Shown: positions 1 to 9,275, numbered from the stretch's first letter. The stretch: DNA of 64,000 nucleotides from Antarcticimicrobium sp. (GCF_029212575.1 NZ_JARGPK010000014.1:1-64000), one strand, 5' to 3'. The notes: generated by a model from the sequence alone, not told the origin. Numbers and translations: made by a program.

Positions 1-456
1 GATGAAGGTGCCGGTCTGGTCGAACCAGGAATATTGCTTGTAGGCGGAATAGATGCCGATCGGGATCGCGATCAGGATGCCCACGATATAGGCGGTGCCG
101 ACCACCCAGAGGGTTTGCGGGATACGCTGGACCACGATGTCCATCACCGGGCTGCGGGTCTGCCACGAGATCACCCGCAGATCGCCCTCGGAGAAGGAAC
201 TGCCAAAGATCGCGTCGATCAGGACCTGCGGTTCGATCCAGAAGAATTGCACGATCCACTTCCAGAACCGGATATGCATCGGCTGGCCAAGGCCCAGCGC
301 CTCGCGCATCTTTTCCTTCACCTCCGGCGGCACCGTCAGCGGCACCTGCGCCATCGGGTCGCCCGGCGCCAGTTCGAGGAGCAGGAAGATCACAAGACTG
401 ATGAACAAAAGCGTCGGGATCGCCAGAACCAATCGTCGTATCGTAAAGGTCAGCAT
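1..456 (-). CDS. ABC transporter permease, dipeptide/oligopeptide type (DppB/OppB-like), 3' end truncated by window edge
   Basis: Reverse strand from ATG at 456 reads MLTFTIRRLVLAIPTLLFISLVIFLLLELAPGDPMAQVPLTVPPEVKEKMREALGLGQPMHIRFWKW..., typical DppB N-terminus. Not in the ORF track because it runs off the window. Confidence 0.85.
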   Translation of the reverse strand, partial: MLTFTIRRLVLAIPTLLFISLVIFLLLELAPGDPMAQVPLTVPPEVKEKMREALGLGQPMHIRFWKWIVQFFWIEPQVLIDAIFGSSFSEGDLRVISWQTRSPVMDIVVQRIPQTLWVVGTAYIVGILIAIPIGIYSAYKQYSWFDQTGTFI

Positions 457-504
457 TCAGGGCGCCTTTGCATCATGGTCTTTCGGTGTTTTGACGAGAT
501 AAAC

Positions 505-529
505 GCGCCCCGGCACGGGGCCGGGGCGC
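505..529 (-). terminator. Intercistronic hairpin (attenuator/mRNA stabiliser or partial terminator) between substrate-binding protein gene and permease gene
   Basis: Perfect 10-bp inverted repeat GCGCCCCGGC-ACGGG-GCCGGGGCGC in the gap between the SBP stop (550) and permease start (456). Confidence 0.55.
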
Positions 530-549
530 TATCGGATCGGTTCAGACCC

Positions 550-2253
550 TTACTTGATGCGGTACCAGTCCGCGATGTTCCACAGCTCGCTGTCCCAGGT
601 GTTCAGAGCGACACCGCCGAGCGAGTTGGAATGCGCCGAGGTGCGGCCACGGTGCACCAGCGGGATCATCGCGCCGCCTTCGATCACCATGTCGTTGAGC
701 TGCTTGGCGATCGCCGCGCGCTCACTCAGGCTGGCGGTCTGGCTCAGCTTCTTGTGCAGCGCGTCGTACTCCGGACGGCACCAGCGCGAGATGTTCTCAC
801 CCTGCCACTGGGTCTCGGGGCGCGGGGCCTTGTCGCACAGGGTGCTGCCCAGATAGGCCTGCGGATCGGCGCCGTTGAAGTTGTTGGCGTACATCTCGAC
901 GTCGGCATAGAACTTCTGGAAGGTGTCGGGCGAGCCCGGGTCACCGCCGAAGAAGACCGAGGCGTTGACGTTGCGCAGCTCGGACTCGATGCCGATCTCG
1001 CTCCACCACTGCTTTATCAGCGCCTGGAAATCCTGGCGCACGGCGTTGGTCGAGGTCTGGTACAGGATCTTCATCGGCATGCCGTCCGGGGTTTCCCGCA
1101 CGCCGTCGCCGTTGCTGTCCTTGTACCCTGCTGCCTCAAGCATGGCCTTGGCGCCTTCGATGTCCTGGGTCGAGCAATCGAAGGTGGTCGAGGCATAGGC
1201 TTCCGGTGCCGGAACCCAGTTGCAGGTCACCTTGCCGGCCTTGCCATAGCCGACCTCGACCAGCAGCGGACGGTCGATGGCCATCGACATCGCCTTGTAA
1301 ACCGCCGGATCGGTCAGGAAGGGATGCTCGTGCTTGGCGGTCGCGCGCTCGCCGTCGGGAAGGTCGGGCGACGGATCGGTCTGGTTCAGCATGATCCGCT
1401 CGACCAGCGTGCCGAAGGCCGAAACCGGAACACCCTTGCCGCCCTTTTCCATCTGCGCGATGACGTCGGGTGCCAGTTGCAGGTTCCAGGCATAGTCGAA
1501 CTCGCCGGTTTCCATCACGGCGCGGCCGGCCGCGGTGGCATCGCCGCCGCCCTTGAACAGCAGCTTGGAGAAGGCCGGCTTGTTCGGATCGCGGTAGTTC
1601 GGGTTGGCCGACATGGTGATCACGTCGTTGGGGCGGAATTCATCCACCACATAGGCGCCGGTGCCGATCGGGCCGAAGTTGGCTTCGGTGCATTCCGGTG
1701 CCCTGGCCCCCAGGCATTCGGCGAATTGCGCGGCCTGAATGATCGGGCTCTCGGCGCCGACGAAGGGACCGTAGGGATAGGGCGTCGGTTCGTCGAAGGT
1801 GATGACCACGGTTGTGTCATCGGGCGTCTCGACACTGGTCACGCCCTCGAAATGGCGCAGCTGCGCACAGCCACCCTCAGGGTGGGTGCAGTATTCATAG
1901 GTGAACTTCACGTCGCCCGAGGTAAAGGCGGTGCCGTCCGACCATTTGATGCCCGGTGTGATCTTCCAGGTGATCTGTGTCAGGTCCTCGCTGACGCCGC
2001 CGTTCTCGACGGTCGGGATCTCGGTCACCAGGTAGGGCACCATCGCGCCCTTGGTGTCGAAACGGGCCAGGGGCTCCAGAACGATGGCCGAGGCTTCCTG
2101 TTCCTTGGTTCCGCCGGACAGATAGGGGTTCAGAATGGACGGCGCTTGCCAATAGATCAGGCTGACCTGGCCATCGGTTCCCCGTTCCGCCATAGCGGCC
2201 GGGGCCAGCGCCGCGGATGCGATCGCGCCGAGCAATAGGGCTTTCATCTTCAT
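550..2253 (-). CDS. Peptide ABC transporter substrate-binding protein (SBP_bac_5 family)
   Basis: MKMKALLLGAIASAALAPAAMAERGTDGQVSLIYWQAPSILNPYLSGGTKEQEASAIVLEPLARFDTKG...; signal peptide plus SBP family 5 pattern. ATG at 2253 preceded by an AAGGAGT-like RBS; the ORF-track start at 2409 is too long. Confidence 0.9.
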   Translation of the reverse strand: MKMKALLLGAIASAALAPAAMAERGTDGQVSLIYWQAPSILNPYLSGGTKEQEASAIVLEPLARFDTKGAMVPYLVTEIPTVENGGVSEDLTQITWKITPGIKWSDGTAFTSGDVKFTYEYCTHPEGGCAQLRHFEGVTSVETPDDTTVVITFDEPTPYPYGPFVGAESPIIQAAQFAECLGARAPECTEANFGPIGTGAYVVDEFRPNDVITMSANPNYRDPNKPAFSKLLFKGGGDATAAGRAVMETGEFDYAWNLQLAPDVIAQMEKGGKGVPVSAFGTLVERIMLNQTDPSPDLPDGERATAKHEHPFLTDPAVYKAMSMAIDRPLLVEVGYGKAGKVTCNWVPAPEAYASTTFDCSTQDIEGAKAMLEAAGYKDSNGDGVRETPDGMPMKILYQTSTNAVRQDFQALIKQWWSEIGIESELRNVNASVFFGGDPGSPDTFQKFYADVEMYANNFNGADPQAYLGSTLCDKAPRPETQWQGENISRWCRPEYDALHKKLSQTASLSERAAIAKQLNDMVIEGGAMIPLVHRGRTSAHSNSLGGVALNTWDSELWNIADWYRIK

Positions 2254-2467
2254 GTTACACTCCTTGTTGGACACTTCCGTGCCCCTTATTTTCCGCTTGA
2301 GATGCGGATGGCGATATGTCCGCCGCGCAGGACAACCGTTTGTTGCGTCGGGGATTTTTGTCCTCCCACGCAGATGAACCGACGGTCCGGGCAGCGAATA
2401 CGCGACCATCGAAACAGAGTTTGCGAAAAAAGCAAGCCTTGCCGTGGGGAAAACATGCCGGGGGGGT

Positions 2468-2496
2468 TTGACACGCGCCCTGACGCCGCCTTAGCG
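2468..2496 (+). promoter_or_regulatory. Candidate sigma70-type promoter for ATPase/M20 operon
   Basis: TTGACA (2468-2473), 17-nt spacer, TTAGCG (2491-2496), about 28 nt upstream of the GTG start at 2524. Confidence 0.45.
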
Positions 2497-2523
2497 TTCA
2501 GACCTCAACAAGGGGATGGCGCC

Positions 2524-4344
2524 GTGCTGGATAATCCGATTGCCCGGATCGAGGGGCTCAGGGTCTCGTTTGAAACCAAGGATGGCCCGGTCATCGGGGT
2601 CGAGGACGTCTCGTTCGAGATCGCGCCGGGCGAAACCGTCTGCATTGTCGGCGAATCCGGGTCCGGCAAATCGGTGTCCTCCCTGTCGCTGATGCGGCTG
2701 GTCGAGTTCGGCGGGGGTGAAATTGCCGCAGGGCGCCTGATTTTTGATCGCAAGGACGGCGGGAACCTCGATCTGGCCGGTGCCGGGCAGGATCTGATGC
2801 GCCATATCCGCGGCAATGAGATCGGCATGATCTTTCAGGAGCCGATGACGGCGCTGAACCCGGTCTTTACCGTGGGCCGCCAGCTGACCGAAGGCTTGCG
2901 GGTGCACATGGGCATGACCCGGTCCCAGGCCGAGGCCCGTGCGCTGGACCTGCTGCGCGAGGTTCGCATCCCCGAGCCGGAGCGGCGGTTGACCCAGTAT
3001 CCGCACGAGCTTTCGGGCGGTATGCGCCAGCGGGTGGTCATCGCCATGGCGATGGCCTGCAAGCCACGCCTGCTGATCGCGGATGAGCCGACCACCGCGC
3101 TCGACGTGACGATCCAGGCCGAGATCCTGGCGTTGATGGACCGGCTGAAGCGGGAAACCGGCACCGCGGTGATGTTCATCACCCATGACATGGCGGTGGT
3201 GGCCCAGATGGCCGACCGCGTGGTGGTTATGTACCGCGGCAAGAAGGTCGAGGAGGGGCCGGTCGAGCAGATCTTCGAGGCCCCGCAGCACGATTATACC
3301 AAGGCGCTCTTGGCGGCTGTGCCCAAGCTGGGCGAGATGCGCGGCAAGGCGGCGCCGGAGCCGATGAAGCTGCTGGGGGTCGAGGGGCAGAACATCGCGC
3401 CGATCCCGGGCACGGACGAGCCGCTGCTTTCGGTCCGGGGGCTGACCACGCGGTTCCAGGTCAAGGGCGGGTTCTTCCGCCGCACGGTGGCCAATGTGCA
3501 CGCGGTCGAGGATGTCTCCTTCACCGTCAACAAGGGCCAGACGCTGAGCCTGGTGGGCGAATCCGGCTGCGGCAAATCCACCTGCGGCCGCTCCGTGCTG
3601 CGGCTGGTGGAGCCGCTGGCGGGGCAGATCGAGCTTGCCGGCAAGGACATCATGGCGCTGAACGACCGCGATCTGCGCAAGGCGCGGCTCGACATGCAGA
3701 TGATCTTTCAGGATCCCTTCGCCTCGCTCAATCCGCAGATGCAACTGCTGGACCAGGTGGCCGAACCGATGCGCAACTTTGGCATCGCCTCGGGGTCCGA
3801 GATCCAGGACCGGGTCGCCAACCTGTTCAAGCGGGTTCACCTGCCGCCCAGCTTCATGCGGCGCTACCCGCACGAGATGTCCGGCGGCCAGCGTCAGCGG
3901 ATCGCCATCGCCCGCGCGCTGGCGCTGAACCCCAAGCTGATCGTCGCCGACGAGGCGGTCAGCGCGCTGGACGTCAGCGTGCAGGCGCAGGTCCTGAACC
4001 TGATGATGGAGCTTCAGGCCGAACTTGGGCTGTCCTATCTCTTCATCAGCCACGACATGGCGGTGGTCGAGCGCGTCAGCCACCACGTGGGCGTGATGTA
4101 CCTTGGCCGGATCGTCGAGATGGGGCCGCGCGAGCGGGTGTTCGAGAACCCGCAGCACCCCTATACCCAGGCGCTGATGAAGGCGGTGCCGATCGCCGAT
4201 CCGCGCCGTCGCAAGTCCGAGAAGGATCTGAATTTCAAACCGATCCCCTCGCCGATCCATCCGCTGGGCTACGCCCCCGAACCGTCACGCTACGACGAGG
4301 TGGAGCCGGGGCATTTCGTCCTGACCACCGACAGCGGCTATTGA
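2524..4344 (+). CDS. ABC transporter ATP-binding protein, fused dual ATPase (DppD-DppF-like)
   Basis: Two Walker A motifs (GESGSGKS, GESGCGKS) and two signature motifs (LSGGMRQR, MSGGQRQR). Start chosen as GTG (VLDNPIARIEGLRVSF) downstream of the promoter-like motif. Confidence 0.9.
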   Translation: MLDNPIARIEGLRVSFETKDGPVIGVEDVSFEIAPGETVCIVGESGSGKSVSSLSLMRLVEFGGGEIAAGRLIFDRKDGGNLDLAGAGQDLMRHIRGNEIGMIFQEPMTALNPVFTVGRQLTEGLRVHMGMTRSQAEARALDLLREVRIPEPERRLTQYPHELSGGMRQRVVIAMAMACKPRLLIADEPTTALDVTIQAEILALMDRLKRETGTAVMFITHDMAVVAQMADRVVVMYRGKKVEEGPVEQIFEAPQHDYTKALLAAVPKLGEMRGKAAPEPMKLLGVEGQNIAPIPGTDEPLLSVRGLTTRFQVKGGFFRRTVANVHAVEDVSFTVNKGQTLSLVGESGCGKSTCGRSVLRLVEPLAGQIELAGKDIMALNDRDLRKARLDMQMIFQDPFASLNPQMQLLDQVAEPMRNFGIASGSEIQDRVANLFKRVHLPPSFMRRYPHEMSGGQRQRIAIARALALNPKLIVADEAVSALDVSVQAQVLNLMMELQAELGLSYLFISHDMAVVERVSHHVGVMYLGRIVEMGPRERVFENPQHPYTQALMKAVPIADPRRRKSEKDLNFKPIPSPIHPLGYAPEPSRYDEVEPGHFVLTTDSGY

Positions 4345-4352
4345 GGGCACCT

Positions 4353-5525
4353 ATGAGCGACCGTTTGACCCCGCGCGAGATCCTGGAAAAACTGGTCGGC
4401 TTTCCGACCGTCAGCCGCGATACCAACCTGCCACTGGTCGATTGGGTCGAGGAATACCTCGCCACCCACGGCATCACCGCGCACCGCTGGACCGATCCCG
4501 ATCAACCGCACAAGGCGGCGCTGTTCGCCCATGTCGGCCCCTGGGAAGAGGGCGCGGTCGTGCTCTCGGGCCATACCGATGTGGTGCCCGTCGATGGCCA
4601 GCCCTGGACATCGGATCCCTTCACCCTGACCGAGCGTGACGGCAAGCTTTTCGGGCGCGGCACCACCGACATGAAGGGGTACGACGCGCTGTCGATCTGG
4701 GCTCTGGTCGAGGCGCAGGCGCGCGGGGTGGCGCGGCCTCTGCAACTGGCGCTGAGTTTCGACGAAGAGGTCGGCTGCACCGGCGCGCCGCCGATGATCC
4801 GGGCGATGCAGCCTGTTCTGCCCAAGGGCAGCGCGGTGATCGTCGGAGAACCGTCGACGATGCACGCGGTGACCGGCCACAAGGGCGGGCAGGGCTATTG
4901 GATCGACGTCTGGGGCTTCGAGGTGCACAGCTCGATCATGCACACCGGCGTCAACGCGATCATGGAGGCGGCGAAGATCATCGACTGGGCCAATGCCGTG
5001 AACGACGAGGAACGCGCGCGCCGGCCCTCGGATGTGGCGGCGATCTTCGATCCGCCCTGGACCACCCTGCACTGCGGCCTGATCGAGGGCGGAACCGCCG
5101 CCAATATCACCGCCAAGCACTGTCGCTTCGACCTGGGCTTCCGCGCCGTGCCCGATGCCGACATGGATGGGTGGCGGGCCATGATCCGCGACAAGATCGC
5201 CGAGGTCGAGGCCGGGATGAAGGCGGTGCACCCCGAGGCGCGGATCGACGTCGATGCCCGCTTTGCCGTGCCGGGTCTGAAACCCGAGGAGAACGGCGCG
5301 GCCGAGGCGCTGGCGCGCGCGCTGACCGGCGACAACGCCACCCATGTGGTCAGCTACGGCACCGAGGCCGGCCAGTTTCAGGAGGCAGGCTATTCGGCGG
5401 TGGTCTGCGGCCCCGGTGATATCGCCCAGGCGCACCAACCGGATGAATTCATCACCCTGGCCCAGTTCGCCGAGGGGCAGGATTTCATGGCGCGGCTGGT
5501 GGCCCGCCTGCAGCAGGAGGCCTAG
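4353..5525 (+). CDS. argE: Acetylornithine deacetylase (ArgE-type M20 family)
   Basis: MSDRLTPREILEKLVGFPTVSRDTNLPLVDWVEEYLATHGI...VLSGHTDVVPVDGQPWTSDPF...GRGTTDMKGYDAL; M20 metal-binding motifs. Confidence 0.85.
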   Translation: MSDRLTPREILEKLVGFPTVSRDTNLPLVDWVEEYLATHGITAHRWTDPDQPHKAALFAHVGPWEEGAVVLSGHTDVVPVDGQPWTSDPFTLTERDGKLFGRGTTDMKGYDALSIWALVEAQARGVARPLQLALSFDEEVGCTGAPPMIRAMQPVLPKGSAVIVGEPSTMHAVTGHKGGQGYWIDVWGFEVHSSIMHTGVNAIMEAAKIIDWANAVNDEERARRPSDVAAIFDPPWTTLHCGLIEGGTAANITAKHCRFDLGFRAVPDADMDGWRAMIRDKIAEVEAGMKAVHPEARIDVDARFAVPGLKPEENGAAEALARALTGDNATHVVSYGTEAGQFQEAGYSAVVCGPGDIAQAHQPDEFITLAQFAEGQDFMARLVARLQQEA

Positions 5526-6692
5526 ATGCCGATCAAGAACCGCCTTGGCGAGATGCATGATGAGATCACCGGCTGGCGCCGCCATCTGCACGAAAATCCC
5601 GAGCTTTTGTACGAGGTGCACGAAACCGCTGCCTTCGTGGTCGAGCGGTTGAAGGAATTCGGCCTCACAGACATCACCCCCGGCATCGGCCGCACCGGGG
5701 TGGTCGCGGTGATCGAGGGGCGGACCAATACCTCGGGCCGGGTGATCGGGCTGCGCGCCGACATGGACGCGCTGCCGATCACCGAGGCCTCGGGCGTCGG
5801 CTATGCCTCGCAAACGCCGGGGGTGATGCATGCCTGCGGCCATGACGGGCATACCTCGATCCTGCTGGGGGTGGCGAAATACCTCTCCGAGACCCGCAAT
5901 TTCGACGGCAAGGTGGTGCTGATCTTCCAACCGGCGGAAGAGGGCGGCGCCGGCGGCAAGGCGATGTGCGACGACGGGCTGATGGACCGCTGGGGCATTC
6001 AGGAGGTCTACGGGCTGCATAACATGCCCGGCCTGCCGGTGGGGCAGTTCGCCATCCGGCCCGGCCCGCTGCTGGCCTCGGCGGATGAGTTCGAGATCAC
6101 CGTGACCGGCAAGGGTGGCCATGCCGCCGCCCCGCACGAGGCGATCGACACAACGCTGGTGGCCGCCCAGATCGTTGTTTCGCTGCAATCCATCGTCGCG
6201 CGCAACGTCAACCCGGTGAAACGGGTGGTGGTCACCGTCGGCACCTTCCAGACCGACAGCAATGCCTCGAACGTCATCGCCCACCAGGTCCGGATGAAGG
6301 GCACCGTGCGCACGCTCGATCCCGAGGAGCGGGCCGTGGCCGAGGCACGGGTCCGCCGGGTGGTGGAAAACACCGCCGCCGCCTTCGGGGCGCAGGCCGA
6401 GGTCACCTGGATCGAGGGTTACCCGGTCACCGTCAATGCCCCGCAGGAGACCCAGTACGCCGCCGATGCGGCGCGCGCGGTCTCGGACAACGTCAATGAC
6501 GACACCGACCCGGTGATGCCGGCCGAGGATTTCTCTTTCATGCTGGAACAGCGGCCCGGCGCCTATATATTCCTTGGCAACGGCGACACGCCGATGTGCC
6601 ACCACCCGGCCTATGTCTTCGATGACGAGGCGATCCCGCTGGGGTGCAGCTGGTTCGCCGAACTGGTCGAACGACGCATGCCGGCGGCGTAG
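5526..6692 (+). CDS. M20 family amidohydrolase (hippurate hydrolase-like), tandem paralog 1
   Basis: MPIKNRLGEMHDEITGWRRHLHENPELLYEVHETAAFV...MHACGHDGHTSILLGVAKYL...FQPAEEGGAGGKAM. Confidence 0.88.
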   Translation: MPIKNRLGEMHDEITGWRRHLHENPELLYEVHETAAFVVERLKEFGLTDITPGIGRTGVVAVIEGRTNTSGRVIGLRADMDALPITEASGVGYASQTPGVMHACGHDGHTSILLGVAKYLSETRNFDGKVVLIFQPAEEGGAGGKAMCDDGLMDRWGIQEVYGLHNMPGLPVGQFAIRPGPLLASADEFEITVTGKGGHAAAPHEAIDTTLVAAQIVVSLQSIVARNVNPVKRVVVTVGTFQTDSNASNVIAHQVRMKGTVRTLDPEERAVAEARVRRVVENTAAAFGAQAEVTWIEGYPVTVNAPQETQYAADAARAVSDNVNDDTDPVMPAEDFSFMLEQRPGAYIFLGNGDTPMCHHPAYVFDDEAIPLGCSWFAELVERRMPAA

Positions 6693-6732
6693 GCGCCGCC
6701 TGCGCCACCGCATTTCGACAAGGACACCACCG

Positions 6733-7902
6733 ATGCCGATCAAGAACCGCTTTGCCGAGCTTCTGCCCGAGATCGCCGCCTGGCGGCAGGACATTCACGC
6801 CCATCCCGAGATCGGCTTCGAGTTGGATCGTACCGCCCCGCTGGTGGCCGAGAAGCTGCGCGCGTTCGGCTGTGACGAGGTGGTGACCGGCATCGGCGGA
6901 ACCGGCGTGGTCGGTGTGATCCGGGGGCGGACCGACAGCCGGGGCCATGTGATCGGGCTGCGCGGCGACATGGACGCGCTGCCGATCCATGAGGCCAGCG
7001 GCGCCGCCTATGCCTCGGAAAACCCCGGCGCGATGCATGCCTGCGGCCATGACGGCCATACCGCCATGCTGCTGGGGGCGGCGAAGTACCTCGCCGAGAC
7101 CCGCAATTTCGATGGCACCGTGGTCCTGCTGTTCCAGCCGGCGGAGGAGTTGGGCAGCGGCGCCAAGGCGATGATCGACGACGGCGTGATGGACCGGTTC
7201 GGCGTCAAGGAGGTCTACGGCATGCACAACATGCCCGGCCTGCCGGTGGGCCAGTTCGCCATCCGCCCCGGCGCGCTGCTGGCGGCGACCGACGAGTTTT
7301 TCATCGAAGTGACTGGCCGCGGCGGCCATGCCGCCAAGCCGCACGAGGCGATCGACCCCACCGTCACCGCCAGCCAGATCATCCTTGCGCTGCAAAGCAT
7401 CGTCAGCCGCAACGCCGACCCGGTGGCGCAGGGGGTGCTCTCAGTCACCTCGGTGCAGACATCGTCGACGGCCTACAACGTGATCCCGCAATCGGTGAAA
7501 CTGCGCGGCACCGTGCGCACCCATTCACCGGAAATGCAGGACATGATCGAGGTCCGTCTGGGCGAGATGGCGCGCGGCATCGCCGCAGGCTTCGGGGCGC
7601 AGGCCGAGGTCACCTACCTGCGCCACGTGCCGATCACCATCAATGCCGAGGAACCCACAGCCTTTGCCACAGAGGTGGCCCAGGCGGTTTCCGGAGGCTG
7701 CGCCGAGGCGCCACTGATCATGGGGGGCGAGGATTTCGCCTATATGTTGCAGGAACGGCCCGGCGCCTTCATCTTCGTCGGCAATGGCGGCAGTGCCGCG
7801 CTGCACCACCCGGAGTATAATTTCGAGGACGAGGCGATCCCGGCCGGCTGCAGCTGGTTCGCCGAACTGGTCGAACGCCGGATGCCTACGGCGCTGGCTT
7901 AG
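6733..7902 (+). CDS. M20 family amidohydrolase (hippurate hydrolase-like), tandem paralog 2
   Basis: MPIKNRFAELLPEIAAWRQDIHAHPEIGFELDRTAPLV...MHACGHDGHTAMLLGAAKYLAETRNFDGTVVLLFQPAEE. Confidence 0.88.
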   Translation: MPIKNRFAELLPEIAAWRQDIHAHPEIGFELDRTAPLVAEKLRAFGCDEVVTGIGGTGVVGVIRGRTDSRGHVIGLRGDMDALPIHEASGAAYASENPGAMHACGHDGHTAMLLGAAKYLAETRNFDGTVVLLFQPAEELGSGAKAMIDDGVMDRFGVKEVYGMHNMPGLPVGQFAIRPGALLAATDEFFIEVTGRGGHAAKPHEAIDPTVTASQIILALQSIVSRNADPVAQGVLSVTSVQTSSTAYNVIPQSVKLRGTVRTHSPEMQDMIEVRLGEMARGIAAGFGAQAEVTYLRHVPITINAEEPTAFATEVAQAVSGGCAEAPLIMGGEDFAYMLQERPGAFIFVGNGGSAALHHPEYNFEDEAIPAGCSWFAELVERRMPTALA

Positions 7903-7923
7903 CCTGCGCCGCCTGCGGACAGA

Positions 7924-8028
7924 GCGTGTTTTCGCAGAAAACATGCGGAACCCGTCACCCGGTGACGAAAACACGCCCCTCGGGGCGCGTGGAACAACAA
8001 GGGCGCCCCGAGGGCGCGAACAACAAGG
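7924..8028 (+). repeat. Intercistronic region with two strong inverted repeats and an internal direct repeat
   Basis: GCGTGTTTTCG (7924-7934) pairs with CGAAAACACGC (7966-7976), enclosing GTCACC-C-GGTGAC (7954-7966). CCCTCGGGGCGC (7977-7988) pairs with GCGCCCCGAGGG (8003-8014). GAACAACAAGG is directly repeated (7992-8002 and 8018-8028). Confidence 0.8.
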
Positions 8029-8038
8029 AGTGTGACCC

Positions 8039-9202
8039 ATGCCGGTCAAGAACCGCTTTGCCGAACTGCAGGACGAGATCACCGCCTGGCGGCGCGATCT
8101 GCACGAAAACCCCGAGATCCTGTTCGAAACCCACCGCACCAGCGCCGTGGTCGCCGAGAAGCTCAAGGACTTCGGCTGCGACGAGGTGGTCACCGGCATC
8201 GGCCGCACCGGCGTGGTCGGCTTGATCAAGGGCAAGCAGAACGGTTCGGGCAAGGTGATCGGGCTGCGCGCCGACATGGACGCGCTGCCGATCCTAGAGG
8301 CGACCGGCCTCGGCTATGCCTCCAAGACGCCGGGCGCGATGCATGCCTGCGGTCATGACGGCCATACCGCCATGCTGCTGGGCGCGGCCAGGTACCTGTC
8401 GGAGACGCGCAATTTCGACGGCACCGTGGTGGTGATCTTCCAGCCCGCCGAAGAGGGCGGCGGCGGCGGCAAGGAGATGTGCGACGACGGCATGATGGCG
8501 CGCTGGGGCATTCAGGAGGTCTACGGCATGCACAACTGGCCGGGCCTGCCCACCGGCAGCTTCGCCATCCGTCCCGGCGCCTTTTTCGCCGCCACCGACC
8601 AGTTCGACATCCATTTCGAGGGCAAGGGCGGCCATGCCGCCAAGCCGCAGGAAACCGTCGACACCACCGTGATGGCGGCGCAGGCGGTGACTGCGCTGCA
8701 GACCATCGCCAGCCGCAACGCCGACCCGGTCGATCAGGTCGTGGTCTCGGTCACCTCGTTCGAGACCTCGTCGAACGCCTTCAACGTGATTCCGCAGAAA
8801 GTGCACCTGAAGGGCACCGTGCGCACCATGAGCCACGCCATGCGCGACCTGGCCGAGACCCGCATCAAGGAGATCTGCACCGGCGTCGCCGCCACCTTTG
8901 GCGGCAGTGTTTCGGTGGACTATCACCGCGGCTACCCGGTGATGGTGAACTCCGAGGAGCAGACCGAATTCGCCGCCGAGGTGGCGCGCAAGGTCTCGGG
9001 CCAATGCAGTGACGCGCCGCTGGTGATGGGGGGTGAGGATTTCGCCTTCATGCTCGAGGAACGCCCCGGCGCCTATATCCTGGTCGGCAACGGCGACACC
9101 GCGATGGTGCACCACCCGGAATACAACTTCAACGACGAGGCGATCCCGGCGGGATGTTCCTGGTGGGCGGAAATCGTCGAAAGCCGCATGCCGGCCGCCT
9201 GA
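8039..9202 (+). CDS. M20 family amidohydrolase (hippurate hydrolase-like), tandem paralog 3
   Basis: MPVKNRFAELQDEITAWRRDLHENPEILFETHRTSAVVAEKL...MHACGHDGHTAMLLGAARYLSETRNFDGTVVVIFQPAEEGGGGGKEM. Confidence 0.88.
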   Translation: MPVKNRFAELQDEITAWRRDLHENPEILFETHRTSAVVAEKLKDFGCDEVVTGIGRTGVVGLIKGKQNGSGKVIGLRADMDALPILEATGLGYASKTPGAMHACGHDGHTAMLLGAARYLSETRNFDGTVVVIFQPAEEGGGGGKEMCDDGMMARWGIQEVYGMHNWPGLPTGSFAIRPGAFFAATDQFDIHFEGKGGHAAKPQETVDTTVMAAQAVTALQTIASRNADPVDQVVVSVTSFETSSNAFNVIPQKVHLKGTVRTMSHAMRDLAETRIKEICTGVAATFGGSVSVDYHRGYPVMVNSEEQTEFAAEVARKVSGQCSDAPLVMGGEDFAFMLEERPGAYILVGNGDTAMVHHPEYNFNDEAIPAGCSWWAEIVESRMPAA

Positions 9203-9216
9203 CCGCCGGGCGCGGA

Positions 9217-9275
9217 GGGGGCTCTGCCCCCCGCGCTGCGCGCGCCCCCCGGAGTATTTGACACGAGAAGAAGAG
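9217..9275 (+). repeat. Intergenic hairpin followed by CCGGAGTATTT...GAGAAGAAG element (copy 1)
   Basis: GGGGGC-TCT-GCCCCC hairpin (9217-9231), then GCGCTGCGCGCGC, then CCCCCCGGAGTATTTGACACGAGAAGAAGAG (9245-9275). Related sequences at 30533-30558 and, inverted, at 35461-35496. Confidence 0.5.

Noticed and set aside
34-2238. 734-aa plus-strand ORF antisense to the substrate-binding protein
   Set aside because: Low-complexity R/H/G/D-rich translation typical of GC-rich antisense frames; the minus-strand SBP reading has clear family motifs.
2491-4260. 589-aa minus-strand ORF opposite the dual ATPase
   Set aside because: Antisense artefact; the ABC ATPase on the + strand has two full sets of Walker/signature motifs.
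4338-6794. 818-aa minus-strand ORF opposite argE/M20 genes
   Set aside because: Antisense GC3 artefact rich in R/H/G; no domain motifs and overlaps two solid genes.
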